A DNA stretch of 64,000 nucleotides from NCBI RefSeq assembly GCF_002015035.1, contig NZ_MUXY01000002.1:27312-91311 (forward strand). The letters are read 5' to 3'. Made by a program: the position numbers and the translations under genes. Of the stretch, positions 29,390-41,620 are shown piece by piece. Under the pieces are notes generated by a model that saw only the letters and a list, made by a program, of their open reading frames with translations, was not told where the DNA came from and did no database searches. This DNA is from Haemophilus parahaemolyticus (GTDB taxonomy: Bacteria; Pseudomonadota; Gammaproteobacteria; Enterobacterales; Pasteurellaceae). Numbering within the stretch: the first letter of the stretch is position 1; the number at the start of each line of letters is the position of its first letter.

Positions 29390-31210
29390 ATGTGTGGAAT
29401 TGTCGGTGCGGTAGCACAACGTGATGTAGCAGCAATTTTAGTCGATGGATTACACCGCTTAGAGTATCGTGGTTACGACTCTGCGGGCGTTGCCGTATTA
29501 GGTGCAGATAAACAAATGAATATTTTACGTCGCGTGGGTAAAGTAAAAGCCTTAGATGATGCGTTAGAAGCTCAACCATTATTAGGTGGAACAGGGATAG
29601 CACACACCCGCTGGGCAACCCACGGTGAACCCTCTGAAGCCAATGCACACCCTCACCGCTCAGGCAAAATTGCGGTGGTTCACAACGGTATTATCGAAAA
29701 CTACGAAGAGTTGCGTGCAGAGTTACAAGCACGCGGTTATGTGTTCCAATCACAAACTGACACCGAAGTGATCGCCCATTTAGTGGAATGGGAATTCCGC
29801 ACATCAAATTCATTATTAGAAGCAGTGCAAAAAACCGTGAAACAACTTCGCGGTGCATACGGTACCGTAGTATTAAATGAAGAAGAACCAGAGCATTTAA
29901 TCGTAGCACGTTCAGGTTCTCCGTTAGTTATCGGTTACGGCATCGGTGAAAACTTCCTCGCTTCTGACCCGCTTGCACTATTAAGTGTAACCCGCCGTTT
30001 TGCTTACTTAGAAGAAGGCGATGTGGCAGAAATCACACGTACTTCAGTTGATATTTACGACCGCAACGGCAACAAAGTAGAACGTGAAATTCACGAAGGC
30101 AACTTTGAGCAAGATGCAGCAGATAAAGGGCAATATCACCACTATATGCAGAAAGAAATTTTCGAGCAACCTGTGGCAATTATGAATACCTTGGATGGCC
30201 GCATCAAAGAAGGCAAAGTGAATTTAGAAGCTATTGCACCAAATGCTGCGGAAATTTTATCGAAAGTGGAACATATCCAAATCGTCGCGTGTGGTACTTC
30301 TTACAACGCAGGGATGGTGGCACGCTATTGGTTAGAATCAATTGCAGGTGTGGCATGTGATGTAGAAATCGCCTCTGAATTCCGCTACCGCAAATTCGTA
30401 ACTCGCCCAAATAGCTTATTAGTGACCATCTCACAATCTGGAGAAACAGCAGATACTTTAGCGGCATTACGCTTGGCGAAAGCGTCAGGTTTTATGGCAG
30501 CAATGACGATTTGTAACGTAGCTACCTCATCATTAGTACGTGAATCAGACTTTGCCTTTATGACCCGTGCGGGTGTAGAAGTGGGCGTAGCATCAACTAA
30601 AGCTTTCACGACCCAATTAACCTGTTTATTACTTTTAACAGCAGCATTAGGTCGCTTAAAAGGCAATGTTTCAGCGGAGCAAGAAGCGGATATCGTTCAC
30701 GCATTACAACGTTTGCCAGCGTTAATTGAGGCAGCATTAACGCACGAAAAAGAGATCGAGAAACTCTCTGAAGACTTTGCAGATAAACAACACAGCTTAT
30801 TCTTAGGTCGTGGCGAATTCTACCCAATCGCAATGGAATCGGCGTTAAAATTAAAAGAGATTTCATACATTCATGCGGAAGCCTACGCAGCGGGCGAATT
30901 AAAACACGGGCCACTCGCATTAATCGACAACGAAATGCCTGTAATTGTCGTTGCCCCTGAAAATGATTTACTTGAAAAAGTGAAATCAAACATTGAAGAA
31001 GTGAAAGCACGCGGCGGTCAATTATTTATCTTCACCGACCACGATGCGGGCTTAGGCTACAAAACCTTGGTGTTCCCGAAAGTCGATGAAGTAACTGCTC
31101 CAATTTTCTACACCGTACCACTTCAACTACTCTCATACCACGTTGCGTTAATTAAAGGGACTGATGTGGATCAACCACGTAACCTCGCGAAATCGGTGAC
31201 GGTTGAGTAA
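29390..31210 (+). CDS. glmS: Glutamine-fructose-6-phosphate aminotransferase GlmS
   Basis: Makes glucosamine-6-phosphate from fructose-6-phosphate and glutamine, the entry to cell-wall and LPS amino sugars. 606 residues. The Ntn-type glutaminase domain starts [14 protein letters not shown] with the catalytic Cys at position 2, followed by [18 protein letters not shown]. Two SIS isomerase domains follow ([18 protein letters not shown] and [20 protein letters not shown]), ending in the conserved [17 protein letters not shown] precedes the ATG. An inverted uptake-sequence pair serves as terminator. Confidence 0.98.
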   Translation: MCGIVGAVAQRDVAAILVDGLHRLEYRGYDSAGVAVLGADKQMNILRRVGKVKALDDALEAQPLLGGTGIAHTRWATHGEPSEANAHPHRSGKIAVVHNGIIENYEELRAELQARGYVFQSQTDTEVIAHLVEWEFRTSNSLLEAVQKTVKQLRGAYGTVVLNEEEPEHLIVARSGSPLVIGYGIGENFLASDPLALLSVTRRFAYLEEGDVAEITRTSVDIYDRNGNKVEREIHEGNFEQDAADKGQYHHYMQKEIFEQPVAIMNTLDGRIKEGKVNLEAIAPNAAEILSKVEHIQIVACGTSYNAGMVARYWLESIAGVACDVEIASEFRYRKFVTRPNSLLVTISQSGETADTLAALRLAKASGFMAAMTICNVATSSLVRESDFAFMTRAGVEVGVASTKAFTTQLTCLLLLTAALGRLKGNVSAEQEADIVHALQRLPALIEAALTHEKEIEKLSEDFADKQHSLFLGRGEFYPIAMESALKLKEISYIHAEAYAAGELKHGPLALIDNEMPVIVVAPENDLLEKVKSNIEEVKARGGQLFIFTDHDAGLGYKTLVFPKVDEVTAPIFYTVPLQLLSYHVALIKGTDVDQPRNLAKSVTVE

Positions 31211-31226
31211 TTTGAAAGAATAAAAC

Positions 31227-31279
31227 AAGCGGTCATTTTCCTGATGCGATTTGCAAAATGCGTGGGAAAATGACCGCTT
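31227..31279 (+). terminator. Terminator of glmS (inverted uptake sequences)
   Basis: AAGCGGTCATTTTCC and GGAAAATGACCGCTT form a 15-base-pair stem; both arms are uptake-signal cores. The lipoprotein gene converges from the other side, so the stem may serve both. Confidence 0.75.
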
Positions 31280-31286
31280 TATTATT

Positions 31287-31622
31287 TTAATGAGCATTAC
31301 CACATCCAGGTAATGTACGGTCTACCACTAAGTTCCCTTCAACAATAGCTGAAACAGTAAAGAAATTTTGTTTTACATACACAGCAACATCAGACAACGC
31401 AACAGCACATTTATTAGTTTGAATAGCACGATCTGTCACTTCATCAAAACGAGCATAAGGATAGGCTGAATGCTCACCTCTCGCTCTCTCTTGAGTAACT
31501 GCTAATTTACCAGAATTCAAATTAACATTTTTTGAGCTCATCAATGTATAACCGCCTATACGATGAACACAAGCTGAAAGTAAAATTGCCACAAGACCAA
31601 TAGATAATGTCTTAATTCTCAT
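31287..31622 (-). CDS. Small lipoprotein of unknown function
   Basis: 111 residues from ATG 31622, preceded by GGAG at nine bases. The start MRIKTLSIGLVAILLSACVH is a lipoprotein signal with lipobox LSAC, Cys18 being the lipidated residue, so it should be anchored in an outer or inner membrane. The mature part has YTLMSSKNVNL and two further cysteines (in TNKCAVALSD and TLPGCGNAH). It resembles uncharacterised enterobacterial and phage-linked lipoproteins of similar size, but no function is known to me. Its promoter region is the palindromic block shared with 20.3 kb. Confidence 0.75.
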   Translation of the reverse strand: MRIKTLSIGLVAILLSACVHRIGGYTLMSSKNVNLNSGKLAVTQERARGEHSAYPYARFDEVTDRAIQTNKCAVALSDVAVYVKQNFFTVSAIVEGNLVVDRTLPGCGNAH

Positions 31623-31643
31623 CACTAGTTTCTCCAAAGTTTT

Positions 31644-31705
31644 ATCAATATGTTTTACTTGTTATGTCAATAACAAGTAAAAGAAGTATACTTCTTTGGA
31701 AAATC
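31644..31705. promoter_or_regulatory. Palindromic promoter block, locus 2
   Basis: TTTACTTGTTA / TAACAAGTAAA (31654-31681) around TGTCAA, then AAAGAAGTATACTTCTTT (31680-31697). On the minus strand the spacer is TTGACA, pointing at the lipoprotein gene. It is nearly identical to the block at 20292-20353. Confidence 0.65.
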
Positions 31706-31717
31706 AGGCATAAAAAA

Positions 31718-31744
31718 ACCCTCCAGCATTGCTGCTAGAGGGCT
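31718..31744 (-). terminator. Terminator of the S10 operon
   Basis: On the minus strand AGCCCTCTAGCAGC-AAT-GCTGGAGGG, a strong imperfect stem, followed by TTTTTTT. It lies just after rpsQ, so the S10 operon ends here and does not run on into the spc operon. Confidence 0.85.
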
Positions 31745-31761
31745 TAATATTGATTTGCTGA

Positions 31762-32016
31762 TTAAGCTACTGCTTTCTCAACAACACGAACTAAAGTGTG
31801 TGCTTTTGTTTTTGAAACAGGACGACATTCCTTGATTTCAACTACATCACCTAATTTAGCTTCGTTGTTTTCATCGTGTACGTGTAATTTAGTTGTACGA
31901 CGGATAAATTTACCGTATAACGGGTGTTTTACCGTGCGTTCAATCGCAACAACAAATGATTTGTCCATTTTGTCGCTTACTACTTTACCTTGTACTGTGC
32001 GAATTTTATCAGTCAT
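31762..32016 (-). CDS. rpsQ: 30S ribosomal protein S17
   Basis: 84 residues, the primary 16S rRNA-binding OB-fold protein S17 ([20 protein letters not shown]..., [18 protein letters not shown]). Last gene of the S10 operon. Its ATG overlaps the rpmC stop (TAATG type), which indicates translational coupling. Confidence 0.98.
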   Translation of the reverse strand: MTDKIRTVQGKVVSDKMDKSFVVAIERTVKHPLYGKFIRRTTKLHVHDENNEAKLGDVVEIKECRPVSKTKAHTLVRVVEKAVA

Positions 32017-32206
32017 TACTCACCCGCCTTCTCGGTTAATACAGTTTTAACTTGTGCAATACTACGACGCACTTGTTTTAACTGGTGGGTTTGTTGAAGC
32101 TGACCGGTGGCTGCTTGCATACGCAATTTGAATTGTTCACCTAAAAGGTTTACTAACTCAGCATTCAGCTCTTCAACATTTTTATTACGTAGTTCTTGAG
32201 CTTTCA

Positions 32207-32207
<1 letters not shown>
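32016..32207 (-). CDS. rpmC: 50S ribosomal protein L29
   Basis: 63 residues, helical-hairpin L29 near the exit tunnel ([20 protein letters not shown]..., [11 protein letters not shown]). It overlaps both the rplP stop and the rpsQ start by a base, the usual tight arrangement. Confidence 0.98.
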
Positions 32208-32617
<410 letters not shown>

Positions 32618-32630
32618 TCAGTGATTCTCC

Positions 32631-33691
<1,061 letters not shown>

Positions 33692-33698
33692 TTACCTC

Positions 33699-33977
<279 letters not shown>

Positions 33978-34001
33978 TTATCCTCTTTTTAATGAATAAA
34001 A

Positions 34002-34823
34002 TTATTTGCCACGACGACGTACGATGTATTTATCAGTACGTTTGTTGTGACGAGTTTTCTTACCTTTGGTTTGAACGCCCCAAGGTGTAACTGGATGTTT
34101 ACCAAAGTTACGACCTTCACCACCACCGTGTGGGTGGTCTACTGGGTTCATTGCAGTACCACGAACTGTTGGGCGTACGCCTCTCCAGCGGTTAGCACCT
34201 GCTTTACCAAGAACGCGAAGCATATGCTCAGAGTTACCTACTTCACCGATTGTTGCGAAACAATCAGCTAATACTTTACGCATTTCACCTGAACGAAGAC
34301 GTAAAGTTACATAGTTACCTTCACGTGCAATAATTTGTACGCTAGCACCCGCAGAACGTGCAATTTGACCACCTTTACCAGGTTTTAATTCCACATTGTG
34401 TACAGTTGTACCAACTGGGATGTTACGCATAGGTAATGCGTTACCTACTTTAATCGGAGCTGAAGCACCTGCTTGAATCGTATCACCAGCAGATAAACCT
34501 TTTGGTGCTAAGATATAACGGCGTTCACCATCTTTATAAAGAACTAACGCGATGTTAGCAGAACGGTTTGGATCGTATTCTAAACGCTCAACTACCGCAG
34601 GGATTTCTAACTTGTTACGTTTGAAATCAACTAAACGATAGTGTTGTTTATGACCACCACCGATGTGGCGAGTAGTAATACGACCTAAGTTATTACGACC
34701 ACCAGTTTTAGATTTAGTATCTAAAAGTGCTGCGAAAGGTTTCCCTTTGTGAAGTTCTGCATTAACAACTTTAACTACATGACGACGACCAGCGGAGGTC
34801 GGCTTACATTTAACGATAGCCAT
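34002..34823 (-). CDS. rplB: 50S ribosomal protein L2
   Basis: 273 residues with the conserved peptidyl-transferase-proximal segment [20 protein letters not shown] and the typical start [19 protein letters not shown]. It is required for subunit association. An AGGA precedes the ATG. Confidence 0.98.
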   Translation of the reverse strand: MAIVKCKPTSAGRRHVVKVVNAELHKGKPFAALLDTKSKTGGRNNLGRITTRHIGGGHKQHYRLVDFKRNKLEIPAVVERLEYDPNRSANIALVLYKDGERRYILAPKGLSAGDTIQAGASAPIKVGNALPMRNIPVGTTVHNVELKPGKGGQIARSAGASVQIIAREGNYVTLRLRSGEMRKVLADCFATIGEVGNSEHMLRVLGKAGANRWRGVRPTVRGTAMNPVDHPHGGGEGRNFGKHPVTPWGVQTKGKKTRHNKRTDKYIVRRRGK

Positions 34824-34842
34824 AGTTTTCTATTCCTCCGAA

Positions 34843-35148
34843 TTACTCTGCCGCACCTTCAACGAAGTCAAGTGATTGACCTTCTTGAAGAGTTACATAA
34901 GCTTTTTTCCAGTCACTACGACGACCTGATTTTGCACCGTGACGTTTAGTTTTACCTTTAACAACCACTGTACGTACAGAATCAACTTTAACTTCGAAAA
35001 GTGCTTCAACCGCATTTGCAATTTCTACTTTATTAGCATCTAATGCAACTTTAAATACGATTGTGTTACCTTTTTCAGCGTTGTTTGTCGCTTTCTCAGA
35101 GATATGAGGTGCTTTAAGCACTTTTAGCAAACGTTCTTGTTGAATCAT
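34843..35148 (-). CDS. rplW: 50S ribosomal protein L23
   Basis: 101 residues ([20 protein letters not shown]..., [20 protein letters not shown]). It lies at the tunnel exit and is the docking site for trigger factor and SRP. Its ATG overlaps the rplD stop by four bases. Confidence 0.98.
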   Translation of the reverse strand: MIQQERLLKVLKAPHISEKATNNAEKGNTIVFKVALDANKVEIANAVEALFEVKVDSVRTVVVKGKTKRHGAKSGRRSDWKKAYVTLQEGQSLDFVEGAAE

Positions 35149-35747
35149 GCTAGCATCTCCTCAATTTGTTTTACTGCATCAACAGTTACAACCACTTTAT
35201 CAAAAGCGATTAAGCTAACTGGATCGATTGCTTGAACATCACGAACATCTACTTTGTATAAGTTACGTGCTGCTAAGAATAGATTTTCATCTAAATTTGC
35301 AGTAATGATTAAAGCGTCAGTTAACGCCATCTCTTTTAATTTTTGTGCTAAAACTTTAGTTTTAGGTGCATCGATTTCGAATTTCTCAACAACCACTAAA
35401 CGATCTTGACGAACTAATTCAGAAAGAATGCTTTTGATTGCACCACGGTACATCTTTTTGTTCACTTTTTGGCTGTGATCTTGTGGTTTCGCCGCGAATG
35501 TGATACCACCAGAACGCCAGATTGGTGATTTGATGTCACCAGAACGTGCACGACCTGTACCTTTTTGACGCCAAGGTTTTTTGCCTGAACCAGACACTTC
35601 AGCACGAGTTTTTTGTGCACGTGAACCTTGACGAGCACCTGCTGCATAAGCAACAACTACTTGGTGGATTAACGCTTCGTTAAACTCACGTCCGAAGGTA
35701 GTTTCAGAAACAGTGAGTGCGTTTGCACCAACAACTTGTAATTCCAT
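35145..35747 (-). CDS. rplD: 50S ribosomal protein L4
   Basis: 200 residues with the tunnel loop [20 protein letters not shown]. In E. coli L4 also represses the S10 operon by acting on its leader RNA; a matching leader structure is seen upstream of rpsJ here. Confidence 0.98.
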   Translation of the reverse strand: MELQVVGANALTVSETTFGREFNEALIHQVVVAYAAGARQGSRAQKTRAEVSGSGKKPWRQKGTGRARSGDIKSPIWRSGGITFAAKPQDHSQKVNKKMYRGAIKSILSELVRQDRLVVVEKFEIDAPKTKVLAQKLKEMALTDALIITANLDENLFLAARNLYKVDVRDVQAIDPVSLIAFDKVVVTVDAVKQIEEMLA

Positions 35748-35762
35748 CTCTATCTCCTAGAC

Positions 35763-36389
35763 TTATGCTTTAACTGCTGGTTTAACAATAACATCACTAT
35801 TAGTCGCACCAGGAACAGCACCTTTAACTAATAATAATTTACGCTCAGCATCTACACGAACAACTTCAAGTGATTGAACAGTTACACGCTCAGCACCTAA
35901 GTGTCCAGCCATTTTTTTGCCTTTAAACACACGACCTGGAGTTTGGTTTTGACCAATAGAACCAAGTACACGATGTGATAAAGAGTTACCATGTGTAGCA
36001 TCTTGAGTACGGAAGTTCCAACGTTTAACACCACCTTGGAAACCTTTACCTTTAGATGTACCAGTAACATCGACTTTCTTAACATCTGTGAAGATGTCAA
36101 CATTGATTTCTTGACCTAAAGTGAATTCTTCACCTTCAGTACGAAATTCCCATAAACCGCGACCAGCTTCAACACCTGCTTTCACGAAATGGCCTGCTTC
36201 TGGCTTAGTTACACGACTAGCTTTTTTAGTACCAGTAGTAACTTGAATTGCAGAATAGCCATCGTTTTCAAGGGTTTTAACTTGAGTAACACGGTTGGCT
36301 TCGATTTCGATAACGGTAACTGGAATAGACACGCCGTCTTCAGTGAAAACGCGGGTCATACCAACTTTACGACCGATTAAACCAATCAT
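35763..36389 (-). CDS. rplC: 50S ribosomal protein L3
   Basis: 208 residues ([19 protein letters not shown]..., [37 protein letters not shown]). It binds near the 3' end of 23S rRNA early in assembly and reaches the peptidyl-transferase centre. Confidence 0.98.
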   Translation of the reverse strand: MIGLIGRKVGMTRVFTEDGVSIPVTVIEIEANRVTQVKTLENDGYSAIQVTTGTKKASRVTKPEAGHFVKAGVEAGRGLWEFRTEGEEFTLGQEINVDIFTDVKKVDVTGTSKGKGFQGGVKRWNFRTQDATHGNSLSHRVLGSIGQNQTPGRVFKGKKMAGHLGAERVTVQSLEVVRVDAERKLLLVKGAVPGATNSDVIVKPAVKA

Positions 36390-36414
36390 TGTAATAACCT
36401 CTTAAAATTCCCAA

Positions 36415-36930
<516 letters not shown>

Positions 36931-36936
36931 GGCTGT

Positions 36937-36965
36937 ATGATACAGATAAAATCTGATTTTGGCAA
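36937..36965 (-). promoter_or_regulatory. Promoter of the S10 operon
   Basis: On the minus strand, TTGCCA (36960-36965), a 17-base spacer and TATCAT (36937-36942). Confidence 0.7.
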
Positions 36966-37099
36966 CTCTTTTTTCTGCAAATTTACTAATTTTTTGAACC
37001 GCTTTTTAGGCAAAAATTTTTTAGCATTTCTTATCACAAACTAGACTATTTTGAAACACCTCAAATTTCTATGTTATTTCAAAATATTTTTCTCAAATT

Positions 37100-37115
37100 T
37101 TCGAGCGAGTTCACA
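37100..37115. promoter_or_regulatory. Candidate CRP site of sxy
   Basis: TTCGAGCGAGTTCACA: one half matches TCACA fully, the other matches 3 of 5. It is centred about 61.5 bases before the start site predicted from TTGAAA (37133-37138) and TATTTA (37157-37162, 18-base spacing), the classic class I position. Confidence 0.4.
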
Positions 37116-37212
37116 TTTTTGAAAAAATGTAGTTGAAACGATCACACATTCTCAGGTATTTATTAAAAAGATTTTTTCATTTCACAAAATTATTGATATT
37201 TTAGGAGAAAAT

Positions 37213-37863
37213 ATGCTTCCAATTCACGCTGTAGAACAACCAATCTCTGCACTTTTTGAGCCTATTACAGGAAAAATTAGGCTAAAAACCCATTTTTCTT
37301 ATTATGGCATTCATACAAATGGTTTTATGATTGCACTATATAAAAATAACACTATTTTTATTCGGGCATCTCGCCAATCGAAAACAGAGATTCAACAGCT
37401 AGAAGAAACATATGTATTACAAGATCCAGAAGTAGGTCTTAACACAAAAAACTTTTTCGCTATTCCCTATCATACAGCCCTGAATGAAAGTCGTTTTTCA
37501 CATTGGGTAAGAAGTATTTTGGAAGAATTATCTGAACAATATAAGCAAGAACAAGAGAAACGAAAAACCCAAATTCGATCTTTAACAAATATGAATTTCA
37601 AAATGGAGAGAATTTTAAAGAAAATAAATATCAACAATGTAGAACAATTCCAACAAAATGGCTATATCAATACTTTTGTCAAATTAGTTAAACAAGGCTC
37701 TGACGGCTCAGATTTAATGTTATTCAAATTACATGGAGCCATTCATCAAAAATCTATTTATCATATTACGCCTGAAGAAAGAATAGAATTACTTAGAGAA
37801 GCAAACAAAGCAATGTATGATGCAGGACTTCGCCATAAATTTTATATTCCTGACGAAGAATAA
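37213..37863 (+). CDS. sxy: Competence regulator Sxy/TfoX
   Basis: Co-activator that acts with CRP at CRP-S promoters to switch on DNA-uptake genes. 216 residues, close to the roughly 217 of H. influenzae Sxy. The TfoX N-terminal domain covers about residues 10-105 (ALFEPITGKIRLKTHFSYYG..., NTIFIRASRQS) and the helical C-terminal domain about 120-205 (LTNMNFKMERILKKININNV, HITPEERIELLREANKAMYD). AGGAG lies before the ATG. It is divergent from the S10 operon. The many uptake-signal cores in the window fit a competent lineage. Confidence 0.9.
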   Translation: MLPIHAVEQPISALFEPITGKIRLKTHFSYYGIHTNGFMIALYKNNTIFIRASRQSKTEIQQLEETYVLQDPEVGLNTKNFFAIPYHTALNESRFSHWVRSILEELSEQYKQEQEKRKTQIRSLTNMNFKMERILKKININNVEQFQQNGYINTFVKLVKQGSDGSDLMLFKLHGAIHQKSIYHITPEERIELLREANKAMYDAGLRHKFYIPDEE

Positions 37864-37885
37864 ATAGAGCATGCTAATTTATTTT

Positions 37886-38330
37886 GGGGTTGAACTAAAT
37901 AACTAGACCAAACTCCCTTAACTCATTATTTTAAAATGGAAATTTGAGATTTTATTTCATTGTTGTTAAAACGCCATTCATATTCCTTTAAATATAGCTC
38001 AGAATGCTCTTTGGGAATGCCATTAAACTTGCGTAAATGGCGTGTTGCTTGATTCCAAAAATTCTCAATTCCATTTACATGGTTATGATTTTCAGCAAAA
38101 TGCGTGTGTGATTGAGGCGAAAATGGCTAAATTCACTCACATCAAGCACATCATAACTACGGAAGGTATCCGTGTACATATGCTATCAGGCTTAACTTTC
38201 TCTCTGATAACCAATTCGCTGGCTTTTCTTGCTGTGACACCTTCGCTAAACAGTTCAATGAGTTTATTTTATTTATGCTGACTTAAGCGACTTTTTCTCA
38301 TTGGTTTATTCTAACCTAAATAGGATTTTT
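37886..38330 (-). mobile_element. IS1016-like (IS1595 family) element remnant
   Basis: The minus strand encodes pieces of an IS1595-family transposase: MRKSRLSQHK then a stop, then NKLIELFSEGVTARKASELV, then REKVKPDSI, YDVLDVSEFSHFRLNHT and, after a frame change, HNHVNGIENFWNQATRHLRK... FNGIPKEHSELYLKEYEWRF ending SQISILK at 37926. The coding remnant spans 37926-38301. The central part with the first catalytic aspartate is deleted, and at least one nonsense change and one frameshift are visible. Residue strings match the Haemophilus IS1016 transposase as I know it. Inactive. Confidence 0.8.
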
Positions 38331-38416
38331 AGTCATTAGCTAGAACATCCCCCCCAAATTATTGTAAAAACGTTAGTTAAAAGTTCAAAAAATAAATTTT
38401 ATCTTCGTTTACATGC

Positions 38417-38671
38417 TTGTTTAAAAGACATGAAGATTTCTTAAAAGAACGGAGTGATAAAGCGAATGAAAATGGGTATTTCCTTTATAAGCACAGGAAT
38501 GTAAGAGGTGCATATGCAAGTTTTAAATATGATATGAATTATTTATTTACCTTTGAAAAGCATACTGAAATAAATATCAAAAATACAACAAATAGGCTAG
38601 AAGGATTATTTAAACATCTAAAGCGTCAATTAAATAATTATAATGGATTTTTGAATCAAAAGAGTTGGTAA
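38417..38671 (+). pseudogene. C-terminal fragment of a second transposase
   Basis: Reads FLKERSDKANENGYFLYKHR, NVRGAYASFKYDMNYLFTFE and NTTNRLEGLFKHLKRQLNNY, the pattern (YxHrxxRxAyxSlk ... NTTNxLEGxFxxLKxxL) of the C-terminal part of IS256/IS1249-type transposases. No N-terminal or catalytic part is present upstream. It sits next to the IS1016-like remnant between sxy and the ula genes. Confidence 0.6.
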
Positions 38672-38722
38672 GGATTATAGTTAATAATCAAAACCAACAC
38701 TTTTGTCTATTATGCCCCTTAA

Positions 38723-38771
38723 TTTTCCCCAGTTGTAGAGCGACATCCCTCACCATAAACGTAGGGGAAAA
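38723..38771 (-). terminator. Hairpin after ulaC
   Basis: TTTTCCCC at 38723-38730 and GGGGAAAA at 38764-38771 form the ends of a loose stem just past the ulaC stop. A weak terminator candidate. Confidence 0.35.
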
Positions 38772-38775
38772 TACC

Positions 38776-39243
38776 TTACGCATTCAATGCCACATCAATC
38801 ATCGCATACACATCTTCGGCAGTTTTGCAGGCGAGTACTTTGTCGAGGTTCACGCCAGTTTCGCTCTCTTCGTCGTCTAGTACTTGGGTGATTTCCATTA
38901 AGCCTTCCATATGACGGTCAGAATCGCTGCCTGCGAGGATAATGAATACACTCACAGGTTCATCTTCGCCTTCAAAGGTCACTGGCTCTGCAAGAGTAAC
39001 TAACGCAAAAGAAGTTTTGATAACACCTTCTTCTGGACGAGCGTGTGGCATGGCTAAACCTGGGGCGAGGATAATGTAAGGCCCCATTTTTTCGATGTTA
39101 CTGATGATGTGGTCGTAGTAGCGAGGTTCGATAGTACCCGCTTTAACGAGTAAGTCTGTGCCGATTTTGATGGCTTCTTGCCAAGAAGCAGCAGTTTGGT
39201 TGAGGGCGATGGAGTGATTTTCAATGAGGGATTCTTTTAACAT
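38776..39243 (-). CDS. ulaC: Ascorbate-specific PTS enzyme IIA (UlaC)
   Basis: Phosphoryl carrier of the L-ascorbate phosphotransferase system, cytoplasmic, passing phosphate from HPr to the IIB domain. 155 residues; PTS EIIA type-2 fold with the active-site histidine in GLAMPHARPEEG, His67. It lies 78 bases after the fused ulaA-ulaB gene with a family C repeat in between. In E. coli ulaDEF would follow; here the next sequence is transposase debris. Confidence 0.92.
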   Translation of the reverse strand: MLKESLIENHSIALNQTAASWQEAIKIGTDLLVKAGTIEPRYYDHIISNIEKMGPYIILAPGLAMPHARPEEGVIKTSFALVTLAEPVTFEGEDEPVSVFIILAGSDSDRHMEGLMEITQVLDDEESETGVNLDKVLACKTAEDVYAMIDVALNA

Positions 39244-39264
39244 AGAGTGTCCTTTTTGTTTAAT

Positions 39265-39319
39265 CCTAGGGCTTTCGCCCTAGGTTACGCATAAATGCGT
39301 CCCTACAGGACGCCGTAGG
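39265..39319. repeat. Family C repeat, copy 1
   Basis: CCTAGGGCTTTCGCCCTAGG is a perfect hairpin, followed by TTACGCATAAATGCGTCCCT and CCGTAGG. A related copy in the other orientation lies near 47.26 kb. Confidence 0.65.
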
Positions 39320-39321
39320 AT

Positions 39322-41106
39322 TTATTGATATTTTTTAATCAACGTCAAGAGTTCTTCGCCGAAGGTGTTCGGGTTAAGCATATTTTGTACGCCTAGCACA
39401 GAGACGCGACCTTCTTGGACGATTTCATCTTGTAAGTGTTTTGAGCAAACGATGATGTCCACGCCTGATACTTTACCCTTGTGGTCGGTAACTGCGCAAG
39501 AGTCCATTACGTTTGGAATGCCTCGTTTATCAAGGTATTGTTTAATTTTCATTTTCATCATCATTGATGAGCCTTGCCCTGAACCGCACACTGCAAGAAT
39601 GTGCACAGGTTTTGCATCAATATTTGCAGAAGTTTCCACTTTTTCGACCGCTTGTTCTGTTTTTGCTTGTGCTTGGTCTAAGCCGTAGCCGTCTAATTGT
39701 TCAAGGGTTAAGCCTTTGGCTTTCGCTTCTGCTTCTTCAGCACGTAATTGGCGTGAGGCAAAGAACATATAAACTAACGCAAGGGCAACAATCACGAAGA
39801 AGAAACCTGGTACGCTGATGATACCTTGTAGGATTGGTGGGAAGAATAACGCCCAGTCAGCCATACCCATCCAGCCGTTGAAAGTGGTGCCTTGGCTGGC
39901 AAGCATTTGGATTACCCACGCAGAGCCGAACACTTCAATCATACCCATCACGAAACAGATTTTCATTACTGCTTTCCAGCCACCGAATTGGTTTGCGAAC
40001 ACGCCGATGGTAGCGTTTGAGAAGAACATTGGGATAAAGCCTGGGATAATTAAGATTGGTGAGCTAAAACCAAGTAATACGCCAACGGCAACGAATTGAC
40101 CAATTGCACCCCACATAAAGCCGAATACCATCGCATTTGGTGAGAAGGCGTAAATTGCCGCACAGTCAATCGCAAGGACTGAGTTTGGAATTAAGCGTTC
40201 AGAGATACCTTTGAAAGCTTCAGACAATTCCGCCACGAACATACGCACACCCGTTACAATGATTTGAATTGCTACGGCGAATTTCAAGCCCATTTCAAGA
40301 ATGTTCATAGACCAGTGAGTTTTGCCCGCCATTTGTTGCAGGTTGTCTAAACCGAATGAGAAAAGAATGATACCGAAGAAGATGGTCATCACGAGTGCCG
40401 TTGCAGAGATGCTGTCGTGGAAGATATGTAACCATTTCGGTAATTTCATATGGTCCACAGAGTCGTTTTTGTCACCGAGTTTTGGTGCAAGTTTAGTGGC
40501 AATCCAAGAGGCAATTTGTTGTTGGTGACCGATAGAGAAACCTGCTCCGTCTGTTACAGCTTGCGTAGCTTTATACATAATGTTAGAAGAGATGCCCCAA
40601 TAGAGTGCCATTAACACCGAAGTGTAAATCACCGTTTCCCACATTGATGCACCGATGATCATATAGAATACCGCGACCAAGCCCGCTTGTTGGAACATAA
40701 TGTGGCCTGTGAGCATAATGGTACGGATACCAGTGAATTTTCTGAACACCACTAATAAGATGTTAAGCAACAATGCACCGATTACTGCATAACTCACCCA
40801 GGCATAGTTATCTGCCATGGTTTGAATGGTCGCTTGCATACTGGTATATGGGTCAATCACCGCACCAGTTAAGTGGTGGAATTTCGATAAACCTTCAATC
40901 ACCGGTTTGAAGTTGGTGACCAAGAAGCCTGAACCTGCTTGCACAAGCATAAAACCTACAATGGTTTTGATGGTACCTTTAATAATAGTGGTGGCATCTT
41001 TTTTAAGTAGAATGTAGCCCAAGCAGGCAACAATACCAAGTAAGAAAGGTGCTTTATTTAACACCTGATCTTTTAAAAAAACCAGAATATCACTGAACAT
41101 TTCCAT
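39322..41106 (-). CDS. ulaA: Fused ascorbate PTS permease IIC-IIB (UlaA-UlaB)
   Basis: Inner-membrane transporter that takes up L-ascorbate and phosphorylates it. 594 residues. Residues 1 to about 460 are the multispan IIC domain (starts [20 protein letters not shown]; conserved [20 protein letters not shown]). After an acidic/Ala-rich linker, residues 500-594 are the IIB domain with the phospho-cysteine loop [10 protein letters not shown], Cys507. E. coli makes these as two proteins; the fusion is in frame with no frameshift. It is divergent from ulaR. Confidence 0.93.
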   Translation of the reverse strand: MEMFSDILVFLKDQVLNKAPFLLGIVACLGYILLKKDATTIIKGTIKTIVGFMLVQAGSGFLVTNFKPVIEGLSKFHHLTGAVIDPYTSMQATIQTMADNYAWVSYAVIGALLLNILLVVFRKFTGIRTIMLTGHIMFQQAGLVAVFYMIIGASMWETVIYTSVLMALYWGISSNIMYKATQAVTDGAGFSIGHQQQIASWIATKLAPKLGDKNDSVDHMKLPKWLHIFHDSISATALVMTIFFGIILFSFGLDNLQQMAGKTHWSMNILEMGLKFAVAIQIIVTGVRMFVAELSEAFKGISERLIPNSVLAIDCAAIYAFSPNAMVFGFMWGAIGQFVAVGVLLGFSSPILIIPGFIPMFFSNATIGVFANQFGGWKAVMKICFVMGMIEVFGSAWVIQMLASQGTTFNGWMGMADWALFFPPILQGIISVPGFFFVIVALALVYMFFASRQLRAEEAEAKAKGLTLEQLDGYGLDQAQAKTEQAVEKVETSANIDAKPVHILAVCGSGQGSSMMMKMKIKQYLDKRGIPNVMDSCAVTDHKGKVSGVDIIVCSKHLQDEIVQEGRVSVLGVQNMLNPNTFGEELLTLIKKYQ

Positions 41107-41620
41107 AAGAGAACCTTTTATTTTAAAATCAAATTACGTCAAAAAGACACTGTTGAGTAAGAATATCATTCAGCAAAATAGATGTAATGGCTGCATAACA
41201 ACCACCTTGTGTTGATAAATAAAGATTATTTTTGATTATTTTTAGGGTTGGACACATTTTATTTTTCAAGCGGTAAGATATAAGAGATTTTTTGCAAATG
41301 AAGAAAATAAAAAGTCACAATGTTCAATAAACTATGGCTTTTATAATAAGATAATTATTAAGTCAATCTGAGACATGAACCTGATAAACTTATCTAAAAT
41401 TAAAGGTAGTGGGGCAAGCTCTACCACCCTTTCATTTCTCAATATATAACGAACCCTCCTTTTTTTCAAGTCCAAGCAGATAGAATCTTGTTTCGTCTGA
41501 ATATATTAAAAATGAGAATTAGATCACAAAATCAACAAAAAGCATTTTACAAAATTTTTTGACTATTTATGATTTAAAATGATTGAATTTTCCGTAATTG
41601 AATACAAAGATAAGCACACT
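41107..41620. other. Divergent regulatory gap between ulaA and the ulaG remnant
   Basis: About 510 AT-rich bases with no open frame I can support. It holds one uptake-signal core near 41270 and a CRP-like site at 41513-41528. The ula promoters and UlaR operators should lie here, but I cannot identify them. Confidence 0.5.
41513..41528. promoter_or_regulatory. Candidate CRP site of the ula region
   Basis: TGAGAATTAGATCACA matches TGTGA-N6-TCACA at 9 of 10 positions and lies in the divergent control region, as in the E. coli ula regulon. Confidence 0.5.
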
